A stretch of 64,000 nucleotides of DNA from Prevotella sp. (GTDB lineage: Bacteria > Bacteroidota > Bacteroidia > Bacteroidales > Bacteroidaceae): positions 218,447 through 282,446 of the forward strand of contig JAFYZT010000027.1 in the NCBI GenBank assembly GCA_017548605.1, written 5' to 3'. The notes beneath the pieces were generated by a model, which saw nothing but the letters and a program-made list of their open reading frames with translations, had not been told where the DNA came from and searched no databases. Shown here piece by piece: positions 40,533 to 49,486 of this stretch. Both the position numbers and the translations under genes were made by a program. Numbering within the stretch: the stretch's first letter is position 1; each line of letters opens with the position of its first letter.

Positions 40533-40793
40533 TCATTCTACTTGCCATTCTGAGCTCAAATCGTCACGCCATGCGCTTTGTCCTCGACGCATATCGGGAA
40601 GGCTGGCGAGAGTCGGGTCAAGTGCCAGTGCCTCTTCCAAGGAGATACAGTCATAGTCGTCGCTCTCGGTAATTCCGAAAGCCTGCCAGTCGTCCTCATC
40701 GTCAAGGGTCACTTGCATGATGGGTTCCTTGCCCTCGATTACCGTCAAAGGGGTAATGATCGGTTTCCAGGGGTCGTCGTCAATGATTTTCAT
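40533..40793 (-). CDS. Small acidic hypothetical protein
   Basis: 86 residues, strongly acidic, with no signal peptide or membrane span. No family recognised. The sequence (for example PWKPIITPLTVIEGKEPIMQ, then LDDEDDWQAFG) looks like a small folded cytosolic protein. Its ATG overlaps the stop codon of mscS by 4 bp (ATGA), so it is translationally coupled and is the last gene of the PH-PBP4-MscS operon. It might be an MscS-associated factor, but only position suggests that. Confidence 0.7.
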   Translation of the reverse strand: MKIIDDDPWKPIITPLTVIEGKEPIMQVTLDDEDDWQAFGITESDDYDCISLEEALALDPTLASLPDMRRGQSAWRDDLSSEWQVE

Positions 40794-41956
40794 TTTTCAA
40801 AAGATTGTTGGTAAATCTTTAAATTGAACACCGGGATGGTAGCATATATCACATTGAGTATTTCGGCGAGTTGGTGTTCGTATGTTTTCCATTCCTTTTC
40901 ATGAAGGAAGAAATAGAACTCGATAGGCAGACCGGTATTAGTTGCTTCAAACTGTCGAACCATGAGCAGCATCTTCTCATTCACTTCCGGTCTCTTGGCA
41001 AGGTAGCGTTCCATATATTGACAGAACAGGGTGAGGTTCACCTGTTCACCTTTCAGTTCACTATCCTTGAAAAAGCCTCTGTCAATGAGTTGCCTACGCA
41101 ACTCGTCATCAATGAATGTCACGCTTTGGAAGTCAACATACAGTTGCCGGTTCACCCGCCGTCCGTCGCTTTCCTCCATGCCAATCCAGTTCTGGAAGGA
41201 ATCATCTACCAATGTCTTGGGCGACACGGTGATGATGGTATTGTCGAAGTTGCGCACTTTAACCGTGGTGAGCGACATATCCTCGACGATGCCGTTGGCA
41301 CCAGCCTTGGGCACAGTTATCCAATCGCCTTTGTGCAACATATCGTTACTGGTGAGCCTGACACCTGCCACCAAGCCCTCGATGGTATCCTGAAACACCA
41401 ACATAAGCACCGCCGAGGTGGCACCCAGTCCCGCAAAAATGGCCAACGGGTTGCGGTTGAAGATTATCGACACGACGATAATGGCAGCCACGAAGATGAT
41501 GATTATTTTCAGCACACCGATGAACGACTGGAAATACTGTTGCGCTGACGTGCGTCGTCCCTCCTCAAGGTCTTTGAAGGAATTGATGAATACGACCACT
41601 GTGCGCACACTCATCACCGTGATGTATATGGCCGTGGCCCGGGTCAACAACTCACGCACCAAGGGAAATTCATAAAACACCAAGGGTAACAGCTGCCACA
41701 CTACGATGGCAGGCACGATATGACAAGCAGAAATGAGAACCTTGCGATTAAAAAGCACCTCATCCCACTTCACATCTGTTTTCCTCGTCAGCCGAACGAC
41801 GAGCGGCACGAACAACCGTCGGCACACCCAATAAGAAATCCATGCCAAGACAACGGCTACAAGCACCATGAGCAAGAGCCGTGTCACGGTGAGCGGTGTT
41901 CCTGAAAGTCCCAGGAATCCGATGAGTTCCTCTACGTATGTCTTAATCCGTTCCAT
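40790..41956 (-). CDS. MscS-family mechanosensitive ion channel
   Basis: 388 residues. The start is ATG 41956, which overlaps the PBP4 stop as ATGA; an upstream in-frame GTG is less likely. It has one N-terminal span plus three further hydrophobic segments. The pore-lining TM3 region is FAGLGATSAVLMLVFQDTIEG, preceded by IIFNRNPL. The beta domain carries DWITVPKAGANGIVEDMSLTTVKVR. A C-terminal alpha/beta domain follows. Predicted to release solutes on hypo-osmotic shock from the inner membrane. Coupling with a D,D-carboxypeptidase suggests joint envelope maintenance. Confidence 0.93.
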   Translation of the reverse strand: MERIKTYVEELIGFLGLSGTPLTVTRLLLMVLVAVVLAWISYWVCRRLFVPLVVRLTRKTDVKWDEVLFNRKVLISACHIVPAIVVWQLLPLVFYEFPLVRELLTRATAIYITVMSVRTVVVFINSFKDLEEGRRTSAQQYFQSFIGVLKIIIIFVAAIIVVSIIFNRNPLAIFAGLGATSAVLMLVFQDTIEGLVAGVRLTSNDMLHKGDWITVPKAGANGIVEDMSLTTVKVRNFDNTIITVSPKTLVDDSFQNWIGMEESDGRRVNRQLYVDFQSVTFIDDELRRQLIDRGFFKDSELKGEQVNLTLFCQYMERYLAKRPEVNEKMLLMVRQFEATNTGLPIEFYFFLHEKEWKTYEHQLAEILNVIYATIPVFNLKIYQQSFEK

Positions 41957-43209
41957 CACCGACACAACAAGTCACACAATTTGTTCTGGAACTCTCGTCC
42001 ATCGGAAGCTTTCAATATGCCTTGGTTGACGATGGAGAAACATATTTTGTGGCCATTCGAGGCCGTACAATAGCCCGCCAATGCACTCACACTCGTCACC
42101 GTACCTGTCTTCGCATGTACATTACCCTCGGCACGGGTGCCCTTCATGCGGTTTTGCAGCGTACCGTCAACACCGGCGATGGGCAATACGGGATAGAGGT
42201 GGTCGTAAATCTCACGGGTGGAGAAGGCATGGCGCAACAGACGCACCATCAGTTCGGGAGTGACGTAATTATACAACGAGAGACCGCTGCCGTCGGCCAC
42301 GGCATACATGCCAGCCGGAAGGCCCAGGCGGCTGATGAGCCGTTTCACAGCCGTGGTACCCTTTTTCGCAGTACCTGGTTTGCCCTCACCGGCAGCCACT
42401 TGGTAGAACACCGCCTCGGCATAGAGGTTGTCGCTGTTTTTCATCATGCGTTTGAGCACCGTATCGATAGAGGTGATGTGTTCTTTTACAATGGTCACCC
42501 CTTGTGGCGTACGTCCCTGGTCGGAGCCGCCCGTGACCGTCACGCCACGCTGTCGCAGCATCTGCACCAGCCGTTCAGCAAAATTATCCTTGCGATCAAC
42601 AAGCAAAGCCGAGAGTGTGGGATTGTCATCGTCCCAGCACCAACCTTCGCCCCATTTGTCTCCGCTATACATTCCCTTATCGGCCACCACCTGACCCTGT
42701 ATGCGTGTGATTCCCTCATTCTTGACGGCATCGGCAAATTCAGCCATGTCGTCGGCAGAAAACGTCGGGTCCATGGTACCCATGCAATAGAGGTTGCCAT
42801 AAAGGACGCCCTCGCGCACCTCACCGTTGCGGAATAGGGAGGTGCGGAAACGGTAATTGCCGCCCAACATATCGAGCGCCGTGATGGCACTCACCAATTT
42901 CATGGTCGAGGCCGGACGCATACGCTGCCGTTCGTTGTGACGATAGACCACCGTCTGGTCGGTGAGGTCATAGACCATCAGTCCCAGTTGCGAGATTTTC
43001 AACAGGTCGTCACGCAACATACGGTCCAATCCCTCACGTATGCGCTCCGCCCAGGCCGAGCCGGAGAAGTTGGACTCCTCCACAGTTGATGGCGCATATA
43101 CGGTGTCGTTCACATAACGGTCCAACTCCTCTTCGGTAAGCTGAGCCGACACTGGCAGGGCCATGGTACATGCCACGGCCAAGAAACAAAGGAACTTTCT
43201 TGTTTTCAT
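41956..43209 (-). CDS. dacB: D-alanyl-D-alanine carboxypeptidase/endopeptidase, PBP4 (S13) family
   Basis: Periplasmic peptidoglycan hydrolase, 417 residues with signal peptide (LAVACTMALPVSAQ). All three penicillin-binding motifs are visible: SxxK in RPASTMKLVSA, SxN in MMKNSDNLYAEA, and KTG in VHAKTGTVTSVSALAG. The insert typical of PBP4 lies between the first two motifs. The start overlaps the upstream PH-domain gene by 4 bp, and the stop overlaps mscS, so the three are coupled. Confidence 0.92.
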   Translation of the reverse strand: MKTRKFLCFLAVACTMALPVSAQLTEEELDRYVNDTVYAPSTVEESNFSGSAWAERIREGLDRMLRDDLLKISQLGLMVYDLTDQTVVYRHNERQRMRPASTMKLVSAITALDMLGGNYRFRTSLFRNGEVREGVLYGNLYCMGTMDPTFSADDMAEFADAVKNEGITRIQGQVVADKGMYSGDKWGEGWCWDDDNPTLSALLVDRKDNFAERLVQMLRQRGVTVTGGSDQGRTPQGVTIVKEHITSIDTVLKRMMKNSDNLYAEAVFYQVAAGEGKPGTAKKGTTAVKRLISRLGLPAGMYAVADGSGLSLYNYVTPELMVRLLRHAFSTREIYDHLYPVLPIAGVDGTLQNRMKGTRAEGNVHAKTGTVTSVSALAGYCTASNGHKICFSIVNQGILKASDGREFQNKLCDLLCR

Positions 43210-43634
43210 ATTTCGTATTGTTTTATTTCGTTATCAGAGTTGTATTGAACCTGCCGCTTCGCCATCTCCCCGATGAACGCGCCGGCATTGGCTGGTTGTA
43301 AGGCCACATGATGTCCTGCACCATACGAAATGAGGACATACTTCACGATGCCAAACATCGCCCCCACCTCTTTCACCTCAGTAATGTCGGCCAAAGGGAT
43401 GTTCTTCTCCTTGAGCCACCGGCCACGACGCACTACCAACCGTCCATCGCCGGTAAGCACATACTCCGTATGCACCAAACGTTCCACCACCACGGCGGTG
43501 AGGGCAAAAAGAGCCATGCCAAGGAGTGCCGCCACACCCGTCCGCTGCCAAAAGAAGAACAATGCCAGTGCAGCCATGACAACCACCATCATGATGGCTG
43601 GAATGGTTAAACGAGAATGAAAAGAACGGTCCAA
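43206..43634 (-). CDS. Bacterial PH-domain membrane protein
   Basis: 142 residues: two membrane spans (IPAIMMVVVMAALALFFFW and GVAALLGMALFALTAVVV) followed by a bacterial PH (bPH) domain (YVLTGDGRLVVRRGRWLKEKNIPLAD cited in part; VKEVGAMFGIVKYVLISYG). Start uncertain: TTG 43634 directly follows an in-frame TAA region, while the first ATG is at 43592. A TACATTTG -7-like element lies at 43651-43658. First gene of the PH-PBP4-MscS-small protein operon; its stop overlaps the PBP4 start by 4 bp. Function of bPH proteins is unknown. Confidence 0.78.
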   Translation of the reverse strand: MDRSFHSRLTIPAIMMVVVMAALALFFFWQRTGVAALLGMALFALTAVVVERLVHTEYVLTGDGRLVVRRGRWLKEKNIPLADITEVKEVGAMFGIVKYVLISYGAGHHVALQPANAGAFIGEMAKRQVQYNSDNEIKQYEI

Positions 43635-43683
43635 AACGTATTATTTTTCTGCAAATGTACGAAAAATGTGCGAAAAAAAAGGA

Positions 43684-43702
43684 GCAGGACTAAAAATCCT
43701 GC
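43684..43702. other. Short palindrome upstream of nadB
   Basis: GCAGGA (43684-43689) and TCCTGC (43697-43702) form a 6-bp inverted repeat about 35 bp before a TACTTTTG -7-like element (43735-43742). It could be an operator for nadB or its divergent neighbour; no known motif is recognised. Confidence 0.35.
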
Positions 43703-43771
43703 CTACTATTTCATCAATTCCCAAAATTAATGACTACTTTTGCACATAATACTAACCTCATCTTTATTCCC

Positions 43772-45364
43772 ATGATTTACAAGTACGACTTTCTCATCAT
43801 CGGTGCCGGCGTGGCTGGCATGAGTTACGCATTGAAAATAGCTCGCGCCAAGAAAGGCAAAGTATGTATGATATGCAAGACTTCGCTCGATGAGGCGAAC
43901 ACTTCGTTTGCCCAAGGCGGCGTGGCCAGTGTGACGAACCTGAAAGTGGACAATTTCGACAAACATATCGAGGACACGATAATTGCCGGCGACTACATCA
44001 GCGACCGCGCCGCCGTGGAGCAAGTGGTACGCAACGCTCCCTCACAGATAGAGGAACTGGTGCGCTGGGGCGTGAATTTCGACCGTAACGAAGACGGCGA
44101 GTTCGACCTTCACCGCGAGGGCGGTCACTCCGAGTTCCGCATCCTCCACCATGCCGACGACACGGGCGCGGAGATACAACGTGGACTGATGGCTGCCGTC
44201 AGAGCCAACCCCGACATCATAGTCAAGGAGAACCATTTCGCCGTGGAAATCATCACACAGCACCACTTAGGAGCCCGTGTCACACGGCGCACGCCCTACA
44301 TCAACTGCTACGGAGCATACGTGCTCAATCCCGACACGCAGAAGGTGGACACCTACCTGAGCAAGGTGACACTGATGTGTACAGGTGGTTGCGGTGCCGT
44401 CTACCAGACCACCTCGAACCCTGTCATCGCCACGGGCGACGGCATCGCCATGGTATATCGCGCCAAGGGAACGGTGGCCGACATGGAGTTTGTGCAGTTC
44501 CATCCCACGGTGCTTCACTCCCCTACCGAGACGCATCCCGCCTTCCTCATCACGGAGGCTATGCGAGGCTATGGCGGTATACTGCGCCTGCCCAACGGAC
44601 AGTCGTTCATGGAGAAATATGACGAACGCTTGTCGCTGGCACCACGCGACATCGTGGCACGTGCCATCGACAAGGAGATGAAGATTCACGGTCTGGACCA
44701 TGTGTGTCTCGACGTGACACACAAAGATGCCGAGGATACCAAACACCACTTCCCCAACATCTACCAAAAATGCAAGACGATGGGCATCGACATCACCACC
44801 GACTATATCCCCGTACGTCCCGCAGCGCATTACATGTGCGGCGGTATCAAGGTTGACCTCAACGGCTGTTCGAGTATTGAACGGCTCTATGCCATCGGTG
44901 AATGCTCCTGCACAGGCCTGCACGGCGGTAACCGTCTCGCCTCGAACTCACTCATCGAGGCGGTGGTCTATGCCGACGCCGCGGCCAAACATTCGCTGGA
45001 ACATGTGGACCTCTATGATTTCAACGACAAGGTGCCGGAATGGAACGATGAGGGCACGATGTCGAACGAAGAGAAGGTGCTCATCACCCAGAGCGTGAAA
45101 GAAGTGGGCGAAATCATGTCGAACTATGTAGGCATCGTGCGCTCCGACCTACGTCTGAAACGAGCCTGGGACCGTCTCGACATGCTCTATGAAGAGACGG
45201 AGAACCTGTTCAAGCGTGTCAAGGCCAGCAAGGACATCTGCGAACTGCGCAACATGATTAACGTGGGTTATCTCATCACCCGTTGGGCCATCGAACGCAA
45301 GGAGTGCCGCGGCCTCCACTTCACCATTGACTACCCCGTCCACGCCTACGACGAGAAGAAATAA
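43772..45364 (+). CDS. nadB: L-aspartate oxidase
   Basis: First enzyme of de novo NAD synthesis from aspartate. 530 residues from ATG 43772; the frame runs 14 codons further upstream through the -7 element, so that part is not coding. FAD-binding FLIIGAGVAGMSYAL at the N-terminus, the active-site loop DEANTSFAQGGVASV, HREGGHSEFRI, RPAAHYMCGGIKVD and GLHGGNRLASNSL. nadA and nadC are not adjacent, unlike in many Bacteroidota. Strong hairpin at 45408-45448 follows. Confidence 0.95.
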   Translation: MIYKYDFLIIGAGVAGMSYALKIARAKKGKVCMICKTSLDEANTSFAQGGVASVTNLKVDNFDKHIEDTIIAGDYISDRAAVEQVVRNAPSQIEELVRWGVNFDRNEDGEFDLHREGGHSEFRILHHADDTGAEIQRGLMAAVRANPDIIVKENHFAVEIITQHHLGARVTRRTPYINCYGAYVLNPDTQKVDTYLSKVTLMCTGGCGAVYQTTSNPVIATGDGIAMVYRAKGTVADMEFVQFHPTVLHSPTETHPAFLITEAMRGYGGILRLPNGQSFMEKYDERLSLAPRDIVARAIDKEMKIHGLDHVCLDVTHKDAEDTKHHFPNIYQKCKTMGIDITTDYIPVRPAAHYMCGGIKVDLNGCSSIERLYAIGECSCTGLHGGNRLASNSLIEAVVYADAAAKHSLEHVDLYDFNDKVPEWNDEGTMSNEEKVLITQSVKEVGEIMSNYVGIVRSDLRLKRAWDRLDMLYEETENLFKRVKASKDICELRNMINVGYLITRWAIERKECRGLHFTIDYPVHAYDEKK

Positions 45365-45407
45365 AGGTTAAAATTGTTGATAAGAAAAAGAGAAAGCAAT
45401 GCAAAAT

Positions 45408-45448
45408 TAGCGCCTGGCTGCGAACACAATGTTCGCAGCCAGGCGCTA
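45408..45448. terminator. Perfect 19-bp hairpin between convergent nadB and LRR gene
   Basis: Arms 45408-45426 and 45430-45448 pair without mismatch around loop CAA, 43 bp after the nadB stop and 27 bp before the LRR stop. No clean U-tract on either side, but the stem is very stable. Confidence 0.8.
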
Positions 45449-45475
45449 TAACTATTTGGGTATTCTTAAAAACGA

Positions 45476-47092
45476 CTAAATGCCGCTTACTGTGCGGAAT
45501 TTCTTCCATCCTTTCGCCTTCTTATATAAATCGACAGAGGCGGCGGGCACCACCAAGGCCACTTTTCCGTCAGTCACTTTGCTCACTTCTGGCGGTGTGG
45601 GACACAGGCTGAAAAATGTGTTGAGATTTTTGCAGTCGTAAACAATTTTGTCACCCATCTTTGTCACACCATCATACATCTTAAACATCGTCATGTTTTT
45701 GCAGCCGCGAAATGCCTCGTCGCCAATGGTCGTGACACCGCGCGGCAAAGTCACTTCAGTGAGAGAGGTGCATTTGTGGTAGGCTTCTTCACCAATGCTG
45801 ACCACGCCCTCTGGCATGCACGTGGTTGTCAGTTTTCCACATTCATCAAACATCTCCGCAGGAATTTGAGTAAGTGTTGAGGGCAGAGTTACCGTTGTCA
45901 ATGACGAGCAACCGCTGAGAGCTCCCTTGCCGATGTGTGTCGCAGTCTCGGGCAGTGTCAGCGTGGTCAAGGATGTGCATTTACTAAAAGCATAAGCTCC
46001 GACAGACGCCACCGTTTCGGGGATGTCTATCATGGTGATGTTCCGACAGTTGTTCATGGCATAATCGCCAATGGCAACGGTACCCTGAGGGATGCTGAAC
46101 ATACCCTGACGTTTGCACGGTACCAACAGCAGTTGTGCAAGGTCGGCACTGAACAGCGCCCCATCGATGTCGGCATACTGGGCGTTGCCTTGTTCCACGA
46201 AGATGTTTTGAAGTCGGTCGCAGCGCTCCACAGCTGTCGTGCTGAAGAAGGTGGCTGAGGCAGGTATCGTCAATTCAGTAATCGAGGTGCCTTTGAATGC
46301 GTATTTCCCTATCTCAACTACATGATAAGGTAAAGTTATTTCTTTGAGTGCCGTGCCGGAAAAAGCCCTTTCAGGTATCACGCTCAGTTGTTCGGGCATT
46401 GACACCTTTTCCAATCGGTCACAACTTTCAAAGGCCCCTTTCCCCAATGATGTCAGTTCGTCAGGCAGATAAACATCTACAAGCCGCTCGCAATCATAAA
46501 AAGCGTTGTCACCGATGGTTTGTATCCGACGGGGTAATGCTATATGGTGCAACCGGCGACATCCCGAAAAAGCGGCATCGCCGATGATACGCACTTCGCG
46601 AGGCATATCCACACGTTCCAACTGATAACATCCGTAAAAGGCACGGTCACCAATCTCCTCTGTGGTACGGGGCAGAACGACGTAGCGCAGCAGACGACAG
46701 TTGGAAAAGAGCGAAGACCACACGGCACGGCTGTCGGAATGGCCACCTAACAGGCCACCACGAACCAAGCGGGCCTCTTCCATGTCAAGGTCAAAGTAAG
46801 CCTCCACTTTTTCTCCTTTATCGTTGACCACTTTCGAACGGTCTGCCAGACGTTTCACAAATCTCATATCGTCGCTGTTAAGCGGTCCCCGCAGATGCAG
46901 CGCGCGCACCTGTTCCATTTTCTCTTTGGGGAACTCATTTTCCAGTTTGCCCGGTTGGCGAAGGTCGATAGAGACCTCGTCGAAAGCAGCTCTGCCCCTT
47001 CCGTGGTGCTGAGCCCACAATGCTGGAGCATACGCCAGCAACAACAGCATTATCGCTATTCTCATCGTTCTCTGTATGGCATAGGTTTTCAT
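45476..47092 (-). CDS. BspA-like secreted leucine-rich repeat protein
   Basis: 538 residues from ATG 47092 (ATG 47104 also possible). Signal peptide IAIMLLLLAYAPALWAQ. From about residue 110 the protein consists of roughly sixteen LRR_5 (BspA/Treponema type) units, with signatures such as IGDRAFYGCYQLERVDMP, IGDNAFYDCERLVDVYLP and IGKGALSGCSSLTTVTLP. The C-terminal tail ends VPAASVDLYKKAKGWKKFRTV, a common ending of this family. BspA proteins of oral Bacteroidota mediate adhesion and coaggregation; this one lacks a visible anchor. Monocistronic. Confidence 0.92.
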   Translation of the reverse strand: MKTYAIQRTMRIAIMLLLLAYAPALWAQHHGRGRAAFDEVSIDLRQPGKLENEFPKEKMEQVRALHLRGPLNSDDMRFVKRLADRSKVVNDKGEKVEAYFDLDMEEARLVRGGLLGGHSDSRAVWSSLFSNCRLLRYVVLPRTTEEIGDRAFYGCYQLERVDMPREVRIIGDAAFSGCRRLHHIALPRRIQTIGDNAFYDCERLVDVYLPDELTSLGKGAFESCDRLEKVSMPEQLSVIPERAFSGTALKEITLPYHVVEIGKYAFKGTSITELTIPASATFFSTTAVERCDRLQNIFVEQGNAQYADIDGALFSADLAQLLLVPCKRQGMFSIPQGTVAIGDYAMNNCRNITMIDIPETVASVGAYAFSKCTSLTTLTLPETATHIGKGALSGCSSLTTVTLPSTLTQIPAEMFDECGKLTTTCMPEGVVSIGEEAYHKCTSLTEVTLPRGVTTIGDEAFRGCKNMTMFKMYDGVTKMGDKIVYDCKNLNTFFSLCPTPPEVSKVTDGKVALVVPAASVDLYKKAKGWKKFRTVSGI

Positions 47093-47431
47093 TTTATGAG
47101 TCATTATTGTTGGTGATAAATATGGTTGATGTGCTATAACCGTCGTAAATACGACCGAACACAAATTGCACGCAAAGTACGTTAAAAAACTCGAGATATG
47201 CAAGTAATTATTGGAGAAACTGCGAGGTCACGAGCTGAATATTTGCGAGAATCATTGTTAGGAAGGAACAGGCATGTGGAAACGTAACAAAATCTCACAG
47301 TAATAATTTAAGGCAAAGAAGCTAGCTCTAAGTTTGCATAAAAAAGAAAGGATAAGAATCGGTTAATTGAAGAATTTTTATTACATTTGTGGCATAATTA
47401 TTGGAGAACACTAATTTCAATCTTTTGAACC
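47093..47431. other. Divergent intergenic region between LRR and serine hydrolase genes
   Basis: Roughly 340 bp with no gene. It contains a TACATTTG -7-like element at 47382-47389 for the serine hydrolase gene and a direct repeat TAATTATTGGAGAAC-like at 47205-47219 and 47395-47409, 190 bp apart. Nothing else recognised. Confidence 0.45.
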
Positions 47432-48499
47432 ATGAGAAAAAGTATCTATTTATTTGCGGCCATCTTGTTGACAGTATTGATGGGTTGCAAGAACAGTGCA
47501 ACGGAAAAGGCCGAAATCATTGACCTGCCCCGCGCAGAGACACCCGACAGTGTGGCCAAAGCCTTGGAAACCTTCTTCCAAGAAGTTGCCAAGGACTCAA
47601 TGGATGTCCACAGTGTGATGATTGTGAAAGACGGCAACGTCATCTTCAGCCGTTGGCAGAGCGAAGGTGTGGACACGGTGCCCCATGTGCTGCATTCCGT
47701 GAGCAAGACCTTTACCGCCACAGCAGTGGGTCTCGCCATCAACGAAGGAAAGATGAAGCTAACGGACAAAATCATCGATTTCTTCCCCGACAAGGTACCC
47801 GCCAATCCGAGCGACAACCTGAAGGCCATGACGGTGCGCGACCTGCTGACAATGTCGTGCGGACATGACGATGACCCCACGGGCATCATACGCAATGCCA
47901 GTGACGACTGGGTGAAGGCCTTCCTCGCCTACCCCGTGAAACACAAGCCCGGCACGTTCTACTGCTACAACAGTCTGGGAACCTACGTGCTATCGGCCAT
48001 CGTGCAAAAGGTGACGGGCGAGAAAGTCGTCGACTACCTGAACACACGTCTTTTCGAACCGTTGCATATCAACAAGCCCAAATGGGAAGAGAGTCCGCAG
48101 GGTATCAATACCGGCGGTTGGGGGCTTTACCTCAAGACCGAGGACCTGGCCAAGATGGGACAGCTGTTGTTGCAGAATGGTGAGTGGAACGGCAAGCAGC
48201 TTATCCCTGCCGATTGGGTGAGCGAGATGTCGAAGAAACAGGTGGACAGCGTCAACCCCGGCACCCGCATGGAACAAGCGGCAGAACGCGGCATGACTGT
48301 TGAGACGAGTGACTGGATGCAAGGCTACGGCTATCAGATGTGGCGGTGTCGTCCCGGCTGTTTCCGTGCCGACGGTGCCAATGGTCAGTACATCATCGTT
48401 GTTCCCGAGAAACAAGCTGTCATCGCCATCACTTCGAACGTGCAGAACCTGCAGGGCGAACTCAACCTTGTTTGGAACCATATCCTCCCTGTCTTATAG
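47432..48499 (+). CDS. Class C beta-lactamase-like serine hydrolase lipoprotein
   Basis: 355 residues of the beta-lactamase/AmpC-fold family. The lipoprotein signal ends LMGC (Cys 19). The nucleophile motif SxxK is in LHSVSKTFTATAVG; the second motif Tyr-x-Asn/Ser is in FYCYNSLGTYVLSAIV. The C-terminal HxG/KTG position reads FRADGANGQYIIVVPE, as in many EstB/penicillin-binding esterase-like members. Function may be esterase, D-aminopeptidase or peptidoglycan-related; beta-lactam resistance is unlikely without closer similarity. Monocistronic; long hairpin downstream at 48621-48659. Confidence 0.85.
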   Translation: MRKSIYLFAAILLTVLMGCKNSATEKAEIIDLPRAETPDSVAKALETFFQEVAKDSMDVHSVMIVKDGNVIFSRWQSEGVDTVPHVLHSVSKTFTATAVGLAINEGKMKLTDKIIDFFPDKVPANPSDNLKAMTVRDLLTMSCGHDDDPTGIIRNASDDWVKAFLAYPVKHKPGTFYCYNSLGTYVLSAIVQKVTGEKVVDYLNTRLFEPLHINKPKWEESPQGINTGGWGLYLKTEDLAKMGQLLLQNGEWNGKQLIPADWVSEMSKKQVDSVNPGTRMEQAAERGMTVETSDWMQGYGYQMWRCRPGCFRADGANGQYIIVVPEKQAVIAITSNVQNLQGELNLVWNHILPVL

Positions 48500-48508
48500 T
48501 AACTCGGA

Positions 48509-48563
48509 GCACCCACCCCAGGGCCCTCCCCTAGGGAAGGGAGACCGAGCAGAGAAGGGAGGG
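48509..48563. repeat. Intergenic ACCCACCCC...CCCTCCC REP-like element
   Basis: Sequence ACCCACCCCAGGGCCCTCCC with an imperfect palindrome CCCTCCCCTAGGGAAGGGAG shares its core with the in-frame repeats at 38881-39055. It lies just after the serine hydrolase gene. Confidence 0.7.
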
Positions 48564-48620
48564 TGTTCAGTGTCGAGCATCCCGAATCAAGGAATGACAT
48601 GATTCATACCCATCATCACA

Positions 48621-48659
48621 ATGACAGCAGCTACAACACGTGGTTGTAGCTGCTGTCAT
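48621..48659. terminator. Perfect 17-bp hairpin between convergent genes
   Basis: Arms 48621-48637 and 48643-48659 pair without mismatch around the loop ACGTG. It lies between the serine hydrolase (+) and the SDR gene (-). No U-tract. Confidence 0.78.
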
Positions 48660-48716
48660 AATGGTAAATCAGGTATTAGTACCTGACTAAGCCGGATTAC
48701 ATCCTTCTATCTTCCC

Positions 48717-49412
48717 CTATTTATAACAATACCCTCCGTTCACTTCTATCAGACTGCCGTTAACGAAAGGATTGTCAATGCAGAAACGGAAGGCATCAAC
48801 AATCTCCTCCACCGCCGCGAAGCGGTGGATAGCGGTCTTCCGATAGATGTTTTGTTTGATTTCTTCGGGTTTCTCTTTCTGCCAAGGTGTTTCCACGAAG
48901 CCCGGCACTACGGCATTGATTGTGGTACCCGAACCCTCAAATTCCTTTACCAGGTTCTTTACCAACGCATGGACGGCCGATTTCGTAACGCCATAGGCCA
49001 GCACTGTGGCATGAGGGTGCAAACCCATCTGCGAACCCGTGAATAGGATGCGCGATCCCTGAGGGATAAGGCTGAAAAGCTCACGGATGAGGATATAATG
49101 CGAATTGACTGCCACCTCCATCATCTTGTCCCAATCGTCGTCGGTGGTCTCTGTGAACGATTTGCGTATGGTCAAACCAGCGTTGCACACTATACAGTCA
49201 ACCGTTTCAAACTCCTTTTTCACCTGCTCGATGAACCCATAGAGTTCCTTGCGCGAGGTCTGGTCTACCTTCACTGGTATAAAGCCCTCTATCTTCTCGG
49301 TGAAGTCCGGTCCCACATAGGTTGACATCACACGATAGCCCTTAGCGAGCAACATTTTCACTACTCCCAGACCGATGCCTGAGGTTCCTCCTGTTACAAT
49401 AGCATTTTTCAT
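48717..49412 (-). CDS. Short-chain dehydrogenase/reductase
   Basis: Rossmann-fold oxidoreductase of 231 residues. Cofactor motif TGGTSGIGLG, structural NAG in VCNAGLTI, catalytic Ser in LFTGSQMGL and YxxxK in YGVTKSAVHA. Substrate unknown; last gene of the capsule cluster, 74 bp after the TagD-oxidoreductase fusion, so a role in reducing or epimerising a sugar or alditol precursor is possible. A purine-rich minisatellite fills the gap upstream. Confidence 0.9.
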   Translation of the reverse strand: MKNAIVTGGTSGIGLGVVKMLLAKGYRVMSTYVGPDFTEKIEGFIPVKVDQTSRKELYGFIEQVKKEFETVDCIVCNAGLTIRKSFTETTDDDWDKMMEVAVNSHYILIRELFSLIPQGSRILFTGSQMGLHPHATVLAYGVTKSAVHALVKNLVKEFEGSGTTINAVVPGFVETPWQKEKPEEIKQNIYRKTAIHRFAAVEEIVDAFRFCIDNPFVNGSLIEVNGGYCYK

Positions 49413-49426
49413 AATTTTTTGTTGAA

Positions 49427-49456
49427 GTGAGGGGTAAGAGGTAAGGGGTGAGAGAA
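49427..49456. repeat. Purine-rich minisatellite (GAGGGGTAAGAGGTAAGGGGTGAG)
   Basis: Degenerate units in the gap between the SDR and TagD-fusion genes, of the same type as 11103-11149. Confidence 0.7.
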
Positions 49457-49486
49457 TACCCCAAAACTCTCTACACTAAACATTTA

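Noticed and set aside
47432-48499. Beta-lactam resistance gene
   Set aside because: Only general class C serine hydrolase features; many such lipoproteins are esterases or peptidases.
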